Positions 21,923 through 32,524 of a stretch of DNA of 64,000 nt are shown here, piece after piece. Origin of the DNA: Acinetobacter silvestris (GTDB lineage Bacteria > Pseudomonadota > Gammaproteobacteria > Pseudomonadales > Moraxellaceae). Below the pieces are notes generated by a model, which saw nothing but the letters and a program-made list of their open reading frames with translations, made no database searches and was not told the origin of the DNA. Made by a program: the position numbers and the translations under genes. The stretch spans positions 558,001 through 622,000 of the forward strand of contig NZ_NEGB01000001.1 in NCBI RefSeq assembly GCF_002135235.1, given 5' to 3'. Position 1 is the first letter of the stretch; every line of letters starts with the position of its first letter.

Positions 21923-22983
21923 TAATCAAAACTCCTTAACGCTAAGCCACACGCAACCATTAAAGATGGTGCATCATTTTCAATCTTCTTCAGATCAATT
22001 TGCAGTGAAAAACCCATTTGTAAAAATGGATTAGCAACAGTTACTCGATAACCTAATTTTTGTTGTAATAATTTAGCTAGACCTGGAATGTTGGCGTTAC
22101 CACCCGCAAGTAAAATATGATCTACTTCATTAAACTGGGAGGAAGAAAAGAAAAATTGTAACGATCGAGCGGCTTGTTGAACGACAGCTTCTAAGAAGGG
22201 CATTAATACTTCTGTTTCAAAATCATCGGGTAATGTACGATCTTTTTTAGCTCGGCCAGCTTCGTCATAGGATAAACCATAACGATTTTGTACATCTTGG
22301 GTGAGTTGTTTTCCACCAAAAACCTGTTCCCGCGTATAGATAATTTTACCCTTCTGCATCACAGACAAGGTCGTCATCGTATGACCGATATCCAGAATAC
22401 CAACTAAATTTACACCAATAGGTAAGGTATCTGAAAAAACTTCAAATGCACGCTCTAAAGCATAACTTTCAACATCAGCAACTTTTGGTGTTAAGCCTGC
22501 AATCTCTAAGACTTCTACTCTAGAATCAACATTTTCTGTTTTAGTCGCAACCAAAAGCACATTGACTCGATTTGAGTTTGCCAATCGATCTGGCAAAACC
22601 TCAAAATCAAGACTCACTTCATCCAAAGGAAAAGGAATGTACTGTTCTGCATCCATACGAATTTGAACTTCACGTTCTTCATCGCTCATATCAGCATCCA
22701 TCTCGATCACTTTATGAATGACCATCGATGTTGGTACCGCCAAAGCAACATTCTGCGATTGAGGATTAGCAAGATTGAGCGCGCGCTCTAAAGCATCCGC
22801 AACGGGTTCAGGATTCAAAATGTTTTTTTCGACTACACTTCCTTCTAGTAATGGGCTCAAGCCATAACTTTCCACCCAATAGCGACCGTTTTTAACAGAG
22901 AGTTCTAACAACTTTACAGAAGTAGAACTAATATCTACTCCTATCAACCCCTTATTTGGCTTACGATATAGTCTAAGCACCAT
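21922..22983 (-). CDS. pilM: Type IV pilus actin-like assembly protein
   Basis: The 353-residue cytoplasmic actin-fold ATP-binding protein anchors the PilN/PilO alignment complex. Motifs seen: GLIGVDISSTSVKLLEL (phosphate-1), VGILDIGHTMTTLSVM (phosphate-2) and HILLAGGNANIPGL (adenosine). ATG at 22983 with AGGA upstream. First gene of pilMNOPQ, divergent from ponA. Confidence 0.95.
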   Translation of the reverse strand: MVLRLYRKPNKGLIGVDISSTSVKLLELSVKNGRYWVESYGLSPLLEGSVVEKNILNPEPVADALERALNLANPQSQNVALAVPTSMVIHKVIEMDADMSDEEREVQIRMDAEQYIPFPLDEVSLDFEVLPDRLANSNRVNVLLVATKTENVDSRVEVLEIAGLTPKVADVESYALERAFEVFSDTLPIGVNLVGILDIGHTMTTLSVMQKGKIIYTREQVFGGKQLTQDVQNRYGLSYDEAGRAKKDRTLPDDFETEVLMPFLEAVVQQAARSLQFFFSSSQFNEVDHILLAGGNANIPGLAKLLQQKLGYRVTVANPFLQMGFSLQIDLKKIENDAPSLMVACGLALRSFD

Positions 22984-23054
22984 ACAATTCCTATTATTTT
23001 TTTATCCCCAATAACAATACAAACTAAATAGGATAAGTCTTAATTTTTTCACAG

Positions 23055-23083
23055 ATACAATATCCCATCTAACAATCCGTCAA
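23055..23083 (-). promoter_or_regulatory. Candidate promoter of the pilMNOPQ operon
   Basis: On the minus strand TTGACG (23083-23078) and TTGTAT (23060-23055) are separated by 17 bases, about 70 bases before the pilM ATG. The -35 box matches consensus in 5 of 6 positions, the -10 in 3 of 6. On the plus strand a TATACT at 23093-23098 could serve ponA. Confidence 0.4.
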
Positions 23084-23144
23084 ATGAAAAGCTATACTGA
23101 CCATTAATTAGTTTGCCATTAGCTCTTATTAAAACTTACTTGTT

Positions 23145-25697
23145 ATGAAAAAGCTATCTCGTTTAGGTTATATTCATCCCTTTTTTTTGCTGATTATTAT
23201 TACCTTAATCGCAATACCTATGGGCTTTTATGGCATGTATCTCTATATTGCCCCATCATTGCCAGAAATGAGCGCTTTGAAAAAAGCGCCATTACTAAAA
23301 CCGTTGCAAGTTTATACTGCCGATAACCAACTGATTGCAGAATATGGTGGCAAACTTTCTGTGCCTGTCGAATATAAGCAAATTCCGCCAACGTTTATTC
23401 ATGCTTTTTTAGCGGCCGAAGATTCTTCATTTTTTGAGCATAGTGGTATTAGTTTTAAAGGTCTAGGACGAGCAGTCAGTGAAAGTGTTACTGGCTCTAA
23501 TGTGCAAACGGGTGGCTCAACCATCACCATGCAGGTCGCGAAAAACTATTATTTATCTTCAGAGCGAACTCTAAAACGCAAATTAACAGAAGTCTTTCTA
23601 GCACGTAAAATCGAACAAAACTTATCAAAAGAAGACATTTTAACGTTATACGTCAATAAAATTTTCTTAGGTAAAAATGCCTATGGCATCGCAGCAGCTG
23701 CAAAAATTTATTATGACCGCAATTTAGACCAACTCAGTACAGCGCAAATGGCGATGATTGCGGGTCTACCAAAAGCACCCTCAAAATATAACCCTGTCGT
23801 GAACCCTGAGCGTGCTTTAGAGCGTCGCAACTGGATTCTAGGTCGCATGTTACAACTCGGCTACATCAATCAACCAGAGTACCAAAAAGCTGTTGCTGAA
23901 CCTGTTAGTTTAAATATGCCAGACAGAGGTATCAGCAATAAATACCCCTATGTCGGCGAAATGGTTCGCTCTGAACTGGTCGAAAAATTTGGTGAGCTTG
24001 CCGTTGATTCTGGATACAAAGTCTACACCACCATTGATAGCAAACGCCAAGCTTATGCCGAAGACTCTGTACAAAAAGGCTTAGAAGAATATGATCGTCG
24101 TCATGGTTGGCGTGGTGCTGAGGCGCATGATAAACCATTAAACCAGTTTATTGCCTATGCCAACACTTATCCAGCTGAAGTGATTAAAGTCAATAGCGAC
24201 AGCTTTGACGCTTTAATGCAAGACGGCTCTAAAATAACAGTACCTTGGTCAGGAATGTCATGGGCTCGGCCTTATCGTAATGCCAATAGTGTCGGTGAAA
24301 CACCCAAAAATGCTGCACAAATTGTAAAAGTGAAAGATATTGTCCGTCTGCGCCCAAATCCTGAAAAAACGGCATGGGCATTAGTGCAAATTCCTAAAGT
24401 CCAAGGTCAATTAATTGCAATGAATCCGAATGACGGCGCAATCATTGCTGTGGTCGGTGGATATAATTTTTACCAATCTAAATTTAACCGAGCACTACAA
24501 GGCTGGCGTCAACCTGGTTCAACCATTAAACCTTTCATTTACGCATTAGCGCTTGAAAGAGGTCTAACCCCTTATTCAATGGTAAATGATAGCCCTATCA
24601 CGATTGGGAAATGGACACCAAAAAATTCAGATGGCCGCTATCTCGGCATGATTCCTCTGCGTCGCGCTTTATATTTATCTCGCAATACAGTTTCGGTGCG
24701 CTTATTACAAAGTGTCGGTATCGAACGTGCCCGTCAATTACTGATGGATTTCGGCCTGCAAGAAGACCAAATACCACGCAATTTCACCATTGCCTTAGGT
24801 ACACCACAAGTTTTACCGGTACAAATGGCGACGGGTTATTCAACCATTGCCAATGGTGGTTATCGTATTCAACCGCATTTTATTACTCGTATTGAAGATG
24901 CCTATGGCAAAGTGATTTACGAAGCCAATCCTGAATATGCCTGTATCCCTTGTATTAATCAGAAAGATGATGCCATTGAACCTAAAAATGAAACGACGAC
25001 ACCTGATGATGAAGTCATTCAGCTAACCAATCAAACTGTTACAGATACAAAGTCTGCCCTGCTCTCTAAAGAAGAACAAAGTAAATACCGTCAAGCACAG
25101 CGTATTTTAAAATCACAATCGGCATTTGATATGGCCAATATTTTGCATGATGTTATTGTGCATGGTACTGGACGTGCAGCACTTAAAATCGGGCGTGATG
25201 ATCTCGCGGGTAAAACAGGAACCACCAATGATGCCAAAGATGCTTGGTTTGCAGGTTTCAATGGCAAACTGGTTGCCATTACTTGGGTAGGGTTTGATCA
25301 GCCAACTACTTTAGGTCGTCGTGAATATGGTGGTATTGCAGCTTTACCTGTTTGGGTAAACTTCATGAGTAAATCACTTGAAGGCATGCCAGAAGCTTGG
25401 GTGCGTTTTGATGAAAATGCCAAAGCACCTATTTCCAGAGAACAACGAGGTCAACTTCAAGCCGAGTCTCAAAAAGATGATTATCGTGCTTCACCACCTT
25501 TAGCACGACCAATTTATCGCCCGGCACCTCTTACAGCACCTCGTAATACATCTAGTAATGATTTTGATGATTTACCTGATACTGAAAAAACCTTATCTCC
25601 ATCCAATGGTGCACCACCAACGATGAATCAGAACAACTCAGCCTCTCACAAAGAGGCCAGAGATAGCTTAGAAAGCTTGATTAATCAAGTGGAATAA
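23145..25697 (+). CDS. ponA: Penicillin-binding protein 1A (class A, bifunctional)
   Basis: The 850-residue PBP1a polymerises and cross-links peptidoglycan. One membrane helix (about 12-38) precedes the glycosyltransferase domain, with catalytic Glu92 in AAEDSSFFEH and the motif GGSTITMQVAKNYY. An OB-like insert lies before the transpeptidase domain, which has SxxK (STIK, Ser459), SRN and KTGT. The C-terminal ~80 residues are Pro/Asn-rich and disordered. Divergent from pilM, a neighbourhood widely kept in gammaproteobacteria (mrcA). Confidence 0.96.
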   Translation: MKKLSRLGYIHPFFLLIIITLIAIPMGFYGMYLYIAPSLPEMSALKKAPLLKPLQVYTADNQLIAEYGGKLSVPVEYKQIPPTFIHAFLAAEDSSFFEHSGISFKGLGRAVSESVTGSNVQTGGSTITMQVAKNYYLSSERTLKRKLTEVFLARKIEQNLSKEDILTLYVNKIFLGKNAYGIAAAAKIYYDRNLDQLSTAQMAMIAGLPKAPSKYNPVVNPERALERRNWILGRMLQLGYINQPEYQKAVAEPVSLNMPDRGISNKYPYVGEMVRSELVEKFGELAVDSGYKVYTTIDSKRQAYAEDSVQKGLEEYDRRHGWRGAEAHDKPLNQFIAYANTYPAEVIKVNSDSFDALMQDGSKITVPWSGMSWARPYRNANSVGETPKNAAQIVKVKDIVRLRPNPEKTAWALVQIPKVQGQLIAMNPNDGAIIAVVGGYNFYQSKFNRALQGWRQPGSTIKPFIYALALERGLTPYSMVNDSPITIGKWTPKNSDGRYLGMIPLRRALYLSRNTVSVRLLQSVGIERARQLLMDFGLQEDQIPRNFTIALGTPQVLPVQMATGYSTIANGGYRIQPHFITRIEDAYGKVIYEANPEYACIPCINQKDDAIEPKNETTTPDDEVIQLTNQTVTDTKSALLSKEEQSKYRQAQRILKSQSAFDMANILHDVIVHGTGRAALKIGRDDLAGKTGTTNDAKDAWFAGFNGKLVAITWVGFDQPTTLGRREYGGIAALPVWVNFMSKSLEGMPEAWVRFDENAKAPISREQRGQLQAESQKDDYRASPPLARPIYRPAPLTAPRNTSSNDFDDLPDTEKTLSPSNGAPPTMNQNNSASHKEARDSLESLINQVE

Positions 25698-25704
25698 AAA
25701 GCTC

Positions 25705-25746
25705 ACACAATAAGAAAGCCATCTTCTGATGGCTTTCTTATTGTGT
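25705..25746. terminator. Bidirectional terminator between ponA and rlmA
   Basis: A 19-bp perfect stem (25705-25723 with 25728-25746) and a TTCT loop lie between two convergent genes. It has A/T-rich flanks on both sides. Confidence 0.85.
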
Positions 25747-25761
25747 CTTTATACATTGCAA

Positions 25762-26565
25762 TTATTTTTTCTGAAAAATATAAATCTGAAAACTCGCCAT
25801 TAAATTAAAGTGTGCTTGTTGCTCCAAAAGCAGACGTTTCTCAGGTTTAGCTTTATAAGCATAAGGCGTCATTGCAATTAAATTCTTTAATTGGATCTGA
25901 TTCAGAATAAATTCGGAATCAACAACATCCTGATCAACCAACTCAAAATCATCTTGTAATTGCTCCACAAATTTATGTGGGGTATGCGGCTTAACTTCAT
26001 CAAACAAAGCTTCACGCATTGCATACAGATGTTGTGGTGCAGGTGTGGCCACCAGTAAGTGCGCCTTAGACTTTAACACCCTTAGAATCTCTTGTTGCGG
26101 GATAGGACTAAATAAGCTACTGCAAAGATCAATAGAGTTATCCAGAACGGGTAAAATTGCACCCGTACCGACCACCCATGTCACAGCTTTATTCAGCTTG
26201 GCAGCTATTTGTACTGCATTTTTAGCAATATCGACACCAACACATTGTAAGACTTCTTGTTGCATCGCATTGGTGTAATACCCTTCACCACAACCAATGT
26301 CCAATAAATTTTCGATGCGTAAATCACGTATTTTTTGTATCACCGCCTGTTGTAATGGCGCATAAAAACCAGCACTTAAAAATTGACGGCGTGCCTCTAC
26401 AGATTCCAGTGTATCACCTGGATTTTTACTGTGTTTATGCTGCACCACATGCAAATTCACATAACCTTGCTTTGCCACATCATAACTATGATTGTTTACG
26501 CAGCGCCACGTTCGATCCGTTAAGCTCAATGCCTCACGACATACCGGACACATCAACAAATTCAT
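25762..26565 (-). CDS. rlmA: 23S rRNA (guanine-N1)-methyltransferase
   Basis: A 267-residue SAM-dependent enzyme of the RlmA family, which methylates a guanine in 23S rRNA helix 35. The N-terminal zinc-binding part has CPVCREAL and RCVNNHSYDVAKQGYVNL, the SAM site is LLDIGCGEGYYT, and LCSSLFSPIP follows. I chose ATG at 26565 because GGAG lies six bases upstream; the longer frame would start at a TTG that belongs to that ribosome site. It follows mraY with a terminator between them, so it may have its own weak promoter. Confidence 0.88.
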   Translation of the reverse strand: MNLLMCPVCREALSLTDRTWRCVNNHSYDVAKQGYVNLHVVQHKHSKNPGDTLESVEARRQFLSAGFYAPLQQAVIQKIRDLRIENLLDIGCGEGYYTNAMQQEVLQCVGVDIAKNAVQIAAKLNKAVTWVVGTGAILPVLDNSIDLCSSLFSPIPQQEILRVLKSKAHLLVATPAPQHLYAMREALFDEVKPHTPHKFVEQLQDDFELVDQDVVDSEFILNQIQLKNLIAMTPYAYKAKPEKRLLLEQQAHFNLMASFQIYIFQKK

Positions 26566-26596
26566 AGTATTCTCCAAGACCTATTGATTCGCTATA

Positions 26597-26624
26597 AAAA
26601 AAGCCGACACATGTCGACTTTTTT
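26597..26624 (-). terminator. Terminator downstream of mraY
   Basis: A 13-bp stem with one mismatch (AAAAAAGTCGACA / TGTCGGCTTTTTT on the minus strand) ends in a run of six T residues, 14 bases after the mraY stop. It sits just before the rlmA ribosome site. Confidence 0.75.
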
Positions 26625-26637
26625 ACATCACATTTTC

Positions 26638-27756
26638 TTAACGCAATTTTAAAGTCATTAGACCTAAAACTACCAGCATAATTGTAATAATCCAAAAACG
26701 AATCACCACTTGAGTTTCACGCCAGCCTTTTTTCTCGTAATGATGATGAAGCGGTGCCATTAAGAAGACACGCTTATTACGCATACGCAGTGAACCAATT
26801 TGTAGGAATACTGAAATAGCTTCCACTACAAAAACGCCACCCATAATCGCAAACACAATTTCTTGACGTACCATGACTGCAATTGTACCGAGCATCGCAC
26901 CCAAAGATAATGCACCAACATCACCCATAAACACTTGAGCAGGATGCGCATTATACCAAAGGAATGCCAGACCAGCGCCAATCATGGCAGCACAAACAAT
27001 CACCAACTCAGAGGTATATTTGACATAAGGAATATGCAAATACGTTGCAAAACGAATATCGCCCGCCAAATAAGCAAAGACACCTAAACCCGCAGCAACT
27101 AAGACGATTGGCATAATGGCTAAACCATCTAAACCATCCGTCAAGTTAACAGCATTGGATGCTCCGTTAATCACCAAATAGGTAAAGCAAATAAAACCAA
27201 TACCTAAAGGAATCGCGGACAAAGGAATACTTAAATTTTTAAAGACCGGAATCAGTAAATCAAGCATATTCGCCGTATGCTCAGGATTTGGCTGTTGTGT
27301 TGCGATGATATATAACGCAATACCTGCACCTAAAGAACCGACTGAAGTCCAAAAAAATTTTTTGCGTGCGGGTAACCCTGCATTGTCTTTATAACGAACT
27401 TTAATCCAGTCATCTGCCCAGCCAACCGCACCAAAAATCACCATTACAGCAAGCACAATCCATACATAAGGATTAGATAAATCTGCCCATAATAGCGTAC
27501 TCACCCCAATTGAAAGCAGGATTAAGATCCCCCCCATGGTCGGCGTACCCATTTTTTTAGCATGACTTTCTGGGGCAAATGAACTCACGGCCTGTCCATA
27601 TTTCAAAGTCTGTAATTTACGAATCATGACTGGACCTAAAGCCCATCCAATTGCCAGAGCAGTTAAAACACTCAACAATGCACGTAAAGACAAGTATCGA
27701 ACCACCTGAAAGGTGTTGTTATACCCTGCCAAATGTTCAAACAACCATAACAGCAT
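26638..27756 (-). CDS. mraY: Phospho-N-acetylmuramoyl-pentapeptide transferase
   Basis: The 372-residue polytopic enzyme transfers phospho-MurNAc-pentapeptide to undecaprenyl phosphate, making lipid I. About ten membrane helices are visible, with catalytic motifs DDWIKVR and [10 protein letters not shown] and the histidine loop APLHHHYE. It overlaps murF by one base (TAATG). In many gammaproteobacteria murD, ftsW and murG follow; here the run ends at mraY. Confidence 0.97.
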   Translation of the reverse strand: MLLWLFEHLAGYNNTFQVVRYLSLRALLSVLTALAIGWALGPVMIRKLQTLKYGQAVSSFAPESHAKKMGTPTMGGILILLSIGVSTLLWADLSNPYVWIVLAVMVIFGAVGWADDWIKVRYKDNAGLPARKKFFWTSVGSLGAGIALYIIATQQPNPEHTANMLDLLIPVFKNLSIPLSAIPLGIGFICFTYLVINGASNAVNLTDGLDGLAIMPIVLVAAGLGVFAYLAGDIRFATYLHIPYVKYTSELVIVCAAMIGAGLAFLWYNAHPAQVFMGDVGALSLGAMLGTIAVMVRQEIVFAIMGGVFVVEAISVFLQIGSLRMRNKRVFLMAPLHHHYEKKGWRETQVVIRFWIITIMLVVLGLMTLKLR

Positions 27757-29165
27757 TAAACTTTCTCCATCAAATCAGCCATCAACGTTTCCATATGGGT
27801 ATAACGAGAACCTTTAAATAAGAAACTCATGGACTGTGGTTGATGTGTTGCAATTAAACTCATTAAAAGAGGCAAAGCTTGTTCTTGCGTGAGAAAAGCT
27901 TGTAATTTTTTCCCATATTGGGTGCTTCTAGCACCTTCTTGAATTGCAGGAGAAAACTCCCCCACCGCAACAACAAAATTAATGCCTTGAACAGAAACTA
28001 AATCTCGACCCAGCATATAATGCTGTTGTGCCGCCGTATGACCAAGTTCACCAATATCACCAATAACCATAACCTTAACCCCCGTTTGCTGAGCGAGAAC
28101 TTCCGCAGCAGCACGCATTGAAGTCGGGTTGGCATTATAAGTATCATCAATAAAGACGTAATTGCCTTTTTGAATAAAGTTCAATCGACCTTTAGCACCT
28201 TGTGCATTTTCCAGCCCTTGCACAATATCATTCAAAGAGATACCAAGTGCTAAAGCAAATGCCGTTGCCGCCTCAGCATTCTGAACATTATGCAAACCGG
28301 CAAAAGGTAAATTGACGAAATGAGAGGCTTCAGGTGTATGTAAATTAAATCGCGTTGATTGAGCCAACAACTCAATATCTGTCACATAAACACCCCCCCC
28401 CCCTCCAAAGCTTAAAACTTTTTCGGTTTGAATGGCTTGTCGAATAGCATCGCTAAAATCATCCTGTGCAGGAATAATTGAAGTTCCCGTGGAGTCAACA
28501 TGGGCATAAATTTCTGATTTAGCGCGACAAATGCCATCACGCCCACCAAACTCACCTAAATGTGCTGTGCCAATATTTAAAATGCCAGCGACATGTGGTT
28601 GCACTAAGTTTGAGGTATAGTCAATTTCACCTTGATGACTTGCTCCCAACTCCATGACAGCAAATCGATGCTCAGCACGAAGCTCGAGCAACATCATTGG
28701 AACACCTAAATCATTATTTAAATTACCACGTGTGATTAGAGTGGGAGCTAATCGAGAAAGAATACTTCCCAGCATTTCTTTGGTAGTGGTTTTGCCACTA
28801 CTCCCCGTTAAAGCAATCACTTTCAATTGTGTGTTCTGTGCACGACGATAAGCACCTAAATAACCCAATGCTAAACGCGTATCGGCAACCACGAGTTGGC
28901 AAATATCGACATCAATAGGTCGACTGACAATCGCAATTTGACAGCCTTGACTCGCAACCTGCTGAATAAAATCATGTGCATCAAAGCGCTCACCTTTGAG
29001 TGCTAAAAATGCATCACCAAACTCAGCTTGGCGCGAGTCGGTCAAAATACGTTTAATTTCACCTTGTGGTGCTTGATCTAAATACCAATGACCTTGAGTC
29101 GCCTCAGCAAGTTGCTCTGCTGACCATGGCTCCAAAGGCACAGTACTGGTGGTCGAGGTATGCAT
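27756..29165 (-). CDS. murF: UDP-N-acetylmuramoyl-tripeptide--D-Ala-D-Ala ligase
   Basis: A 469-residue Mur ligase that adds D-Ala-D-Ala to the UDP-MurNAc-tripeptide. The ATP site [12 protein letters not shown], the NLNNDLGVP and [10 protein letters not shown] motifs and DDTYNANP are intact. A run of 11 G on the coding strand (28393-28403) encodes five successive Gly in [11 protein letters not shown]; only a run of 11 (or 11±3) keeps the frame. ATG at 29165 with AGGAACAAGAG upstream. It is nine bases after murE. Confidence 0.96.
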   Translation of the reverse strand: MHTSTTSTVPLEPWSAEQLAEATQGHWYLDQAPQGEIKRILTDSRQAEFGDAFLALKGERFDAHDFIQQVASQGCQIAIVSRPIDVDICQLVVADTRLALGYLGAYRRAQNTQLKVIALTGSSGKTTTKEMLGSILSRLAPTLITRGNLNNDLGVPMMLLELRAEHRFAVMELGASHQGEIDYTSNLVQPHVAGILNIGTAHLGEFGGRDGICRAKSEIYAHVDSTGTSIIPAQDDFSDAIRQAIQTEKVLSFGGGGGVYVTDIELLAQSTRFNLHTPEASHFVNLPFAGLHNVQNAEAATAFALALGISLNDIVQGLENAQGAKGRLNFIQKGNYVFIDDTYNANPTSMRAAAEVLAQQTGVKVMVIGDIGELGHTAAQQHYMLGRDLVSVQGINFVVAVGEFSPAIQEGARSTQYGKKLQAFLTQEQALPLLMSLIATHQPQSMSFLFKGSRYTHMETLMADLMEKV

Positions 29166-29174
29166 CTCTTGTTC

Positions 29175-30668
29175 CTACTGCACGGGATAAGCTGAATGAG
29201 GTTGATGGTGCTGTGCATCTATGGCAGCTTGTACCTCAACCACATCGTCAAACCAATGGCGTACGCCATCAATTTCTTGATAGTTTTCATGCCCTTTACC
29301 AGCAATTACAACGATATCGCCAGATTGTGCATATTGGACTGCATATTTAATCGCTTCACGACGATCATGTATTTCATGCACATCGTGCTGACTAAAATCG
29401 ATATCCCGCTTCATATCGTCAAAAATCTGTTTTGGATCTTCTGTACGTGGATTATCTGAAGTAATGATTATGGGATTAGCCTGCTCTAAAGCAGCTTTTG
29501 TCATCAGTGGTCGCTTGCCACGATCACGATTACCACCGCAACCAAATACTGCCCAAAGTTGATTTTCAACATGGCGTTTTAGCGTTTTTAGCACTTGCGT
29601 CAATGCATCTGGCGTATGTGCGTAATCGATAACAAATAAACGCTCCTGATCACGAATCACCTGCATCCGTCCTGGTGCACCTTGTAACTGAGGCACAGTT
29701 GCAATCAATTGCTCTAAGTCAAAGCCTGCTTGCTCCGCCACAATTAAACTCGCGACTAGATTTTCAATATTAAAATGACCCAGTAACGGACTTTGAACTT
29801 CAAATTCACCCTGAGCTGTTTTTAATCTAAATGTTGCACCATTTAAACTATATTGAATGCCAAAGACTTGATAATCGGCTGTCTGAGCAGTTGAATAGGT
29901 CAAAATCTTAGGATGGGCTGAATTACTGCTGGCCGCATCTAACATCACATGCGCATGTTCATCATCAATATTAATCACAGCGACTTTTAGAGATGGAAAT
30001 TTAAATAAGCGAGACTTTGCCTCAGCATATACTTCAAGCGTCCCATGATAATCCAGATGATCACGGCTGAGATTACTGTAAGCTGCAATTTCAATGTCAC
30101 AACCCTGTAATCGACCTTGCTCCAAACCATGTGAACTGGCTTCCAGTGCAGTAAATTCAGCACCTTTTTTAGCAAAATCATGTAATAAGTTTTGTAAATG
30201 TAAAGCATCCAATGTGGTATGTGACGATGCTTCTAAATGAGGTAAAATTCCATTACCCGTCGTCCCCATCACTGCACATTTTCGATCTCGCAAAGTAAGT
30301 AATTCAGCTACTAAACGAGTAATCGTAGTTTTACCATTAGTACCTGTCACCGCCAGCATTCGAGTCGCTGGTACCAGATCGGTCGCTTGTAAATAATGCT
30401 TTTGCCATTCACCCATCCGCTGACGAACGTCGGGACAGACTAAAACATGATTCAATGCTAACTCGGTTTCACTAACAATCCCCAAAGCACCTTGTTCTAG
30501 TGCAGACTGAGCAAATTGCAGTATTTTTTCTGGTTGAGAATAACTATTTAAAGCAATAAAAATTTGTCCTGCTTGGATATATCGACTATCTAAGCAAAAG
30601 CCCTGAAATGATTCAAACATCCAAGGCAGTGGGTTTTCTAGGTGAAAAATATCTTGAAAATGAATCAC
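29175..30668 (-). CDS. murE: UDP-N-acetylmuramoyl-tripeptide synthetase (meso-DAP adding)
   Basis: A 497-residue Mur ligase adding meso-diaminopimelate. Motifs: GTNGKTTITRL (ATP), SSHGLEQGRL, the carbamoylated-Lys region, and DNPRTEDP, the signature of DAP rather than lysine addition. I place the start at GTG 30668, with AGGAAG six bases upstream; this Shine-Dalgarno includes the ftsI TAG stop. The longer frame from 30692 would overlap ftsI and begin before its own ribosome site. Upstream neighbour ftsI is 10 bases away. Confidence 0.93.
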   Translation of the reverse strand: MIHFQDIFHLENPLPWMFESFQGFCLDSRYIQAGQIFIALNSYSQPEKILQFAQSALEQGALGIVSETELALNHVLVCPDVRQRMGEWQKHYLQATDLVPATRMLAVTGTNGKTTITRLVAELLTLRDRKCAVMGTTGNGILPHLEASSHTTLDALHLQNLLHDFAKKGAEFTALEASSHGLEQGRLQGCDIEIAAYSNLSRDHLDYHGTLEVYAEAKSRLFKFPSLKVAVINIDDEHAHVMLDAASSNSAHPKILTYSTAQTADYQVFGIQYSLNGATFRLKTAQGEFEVQSPLLGHFNIENLVASLIVAEQAGFDLEQLIATVPQLQGAPGRMQVIRDQERLFVIDYAHTPDALTQVLKTLKRHVENQLWAVFGCGGNRDRGKRPLMTKAALEQANPIIITSDNPRTEDPKQIFDDMKRDIDFSQHDVHEIHDRREAIKYAVQYAQSGDIVVIAGKGHENYQEIDGVRHWFDDVVEVQAAIDAQHHQPHSAYPVQ

Positions 30669-30678
30669 TACAATCTTC

Positions 30679-32514
30679 CTACTTGGATACATTTACCGTT
30701 TCGAGCGGTTTGTCTAAAGGAACGTTCATTAAACGCAATGATTCTTGCATAATTTTTGCAAATACGGGTGCGGCGACCAAACCACCATAGTATTGGCCAC
30801 GCGGATTTTCCACTACCACAATAATGGCTAAACGCGGATCGCTAATCGGTGCAACACCTGCAAATAAAGCACGATATTCTGTATTCGAATAACCACGATG
30901 ATCAGGCCGTAATTTATGGGCGGTACCGGTTTTACCACCGACACGATAACCTGGAATATTGGCTTGTTTCGCAGTACCACCTGGCATGGTCACTTGCTCT
31001 AACATCAACAAAACTTCATCTGCAATTTTAGGCGAAAGAACTTGTTCGCCTTTCGGTTGTTCTTGCAACTTATACAGACTGAGTGGATTCTTTACCCCAT
31101 GATTCGCTAACATGGCATAACCTTGTGCCAGCTGTAGCATGGTGGCATTAATCCCATAACCATACGCCATGGTACCGACTTCGGAAACGTTCCATTTACT
31201 TGGGGGTAAAACCAGACCACCACTCTCACCGGGGAATTTCACCGCCGAGCGTTGCCCAAAACCAATACGCTTAAAGAAGGTTGGCAAGGTTGAATATGGC
31301 ATCGATAAAGCTATTTTCGCAGAACCGACGTTAGAAGATTTAATGATGACACCCGTGACAGTCAGTGAGCCATAATTATGGGTATCTCGAATGGTATGAT
31401 TACCAATACGCATTGACCCAGGACTGGTATTCACGATTGTATTTGGTGTGTATTTACCACTTTCCAGACCAGCGGAGATGGTGAACGGTTTCATGGTCGA
31501 ACCAGGTTCAAACATATCAATCGCACCACGATTTCGCATAGCATCTTTATTTTGCAACCCATTCTTATCATTTGGATTGTAGGATGGCCAACTCGCCATC
31601 GCTAAGATTTCACCGGTTTTTACGTCAACGGCAATCGAAGAGGCAGAGCGTGCATTATTCGCCACACCAACCGCGGTTAATTCACGATACATAATATATT
31701 GCAAACGTGAATCTATACTGAGGGTGATATTCTCCCCCGTAGTCACTTCCTTCACCACTTCAGGAACTTTTACGCGGTTACCATGTTTATCACGAGAAAT
31801 TTTTTGCTCACCATCCTCGCCTGCCAGTTGTTTGTTGAGCTGCATTTCCAGCCCTTCAATACCTGAGCCTTCACTATTGGTTAAACCAATAATTTGCGCA
31901 TTCGGTTGCGGCTGCGGGTAATAACGCTTATAGGTTTTTTCAGCATATACGCCTGCAAACTTACGTTTGACAATTAAATCAGACTGCGGTGGTGGCACTT
32001 CTTTTTTCAAGACTAAATAACGTGAACGCGGACGATCATTTAATTTCTTTTTCAAATCAGCACGATCAATACCGACAGCATCTGCCAGTTCATCCAGATT
32101 TAAATTTTCATCGGGTAATTGACGTTTTAATTTACGGCTATGCGGTTCTTTTTTTAATGCTGCTGTTATTTTTTCAAATTCATGTTGGGTTTCAAAATAT
32201 TCACGTGGATCAATCACCACTTTCATAATCGGTGTACTAATCGCCAAAGGTACGCCATGACGATCACTAATCACCCCACGCATTGCTTTAATTTTTTCAC
32301 TTCTTAAAATATTGGCATTGGCTTTATTTTGCAGAAAGTCTTTATTTACAACCTGCACATAGAATGCACGCGCCACCAGTAGGACAAAGCACAGTAGCAC
32401 TAGGCCCCACATCAAATAAAAACGCCACATCTCTACAGCAATAGTCGATTTTTCTGTAATTGACTGCTGTTTTTTTCGGGGTTGTCGTGTTGGTTTGGTT
32501 TGCTTATCTGCCAT
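30679..32514 (-). CDS. ftsI: Septal peptidoglycan transpeptidase PBP3
   Basis: The 611-residue class B PBP cross-links septal peptidoglycan at the divisome with FtsW. A basic cytoplasmic N-terminus precedes one membrane helix (FYLMWGLVLLCFVLLVARAF), the pedestal domain and the transpeptidase domain with SxxK (STMK, Ser339), SSN and KTGT. I chose ATG 32514 (MADKQTK) since AAGG lies eight bases upstream and overlaps the ftsL stop; the frame open to 32565 would overlap ftsL by 41 bases. Confidence 0.94.
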   Translation of the reverse strand: MADKQTKPTRQPRKKQQSITEKSTIAVEMWRFYLMWGLVLLCFVLLVARAFYVQVVNKDFLQNKANANILRSEKIKAMRGVISDRHGVPLAISTPIMKVVIDPREYFETQHEFEKITAALKKEPHSRKLKRQLPDENLNLDELADAVGIDRADLKKKLNDRPRSRYLVLKKEVPPPQSDLIVKRKFAGVYAEKTYKRYYPQPQPNAQIIGLTNSEGSGIEGLEMQLNKQLAGEDGEQKISRDKHGNRVKVPEVVKEVTTGENITLSIDSRLQYIMYRELTAVGVANNARSASSIAVDVKTGEILAMASWPSYNPNDKNGLQNKDAMRNRGAIDMFEPGSTMKPFTISAGLESGKYTPNTIVNTSPGSMRIGNHTIRDTHNYGSLTVTGVIIKSSNVGSAKIALSMPYSTLPTFFKRIGFGQRSAVKFPGESGGLVLPPSKWNVSEVGTMAYGYGINATMLQLAQGYAMLANHGVKNPLSLYKLQEQPKGEQVLSPKIADEVLLMLEQVTMPGGTAKQANIPGYRVGGKTGTAHKLRPDHRGYSNTEYRALFAGVAPISDPRLAIIVVVENPRGQYYGGLVAAPVFAKIMQESLRLMNVPLDKPLETVNVSK

Positions 32515-32524
32515 ACAGCATGCC

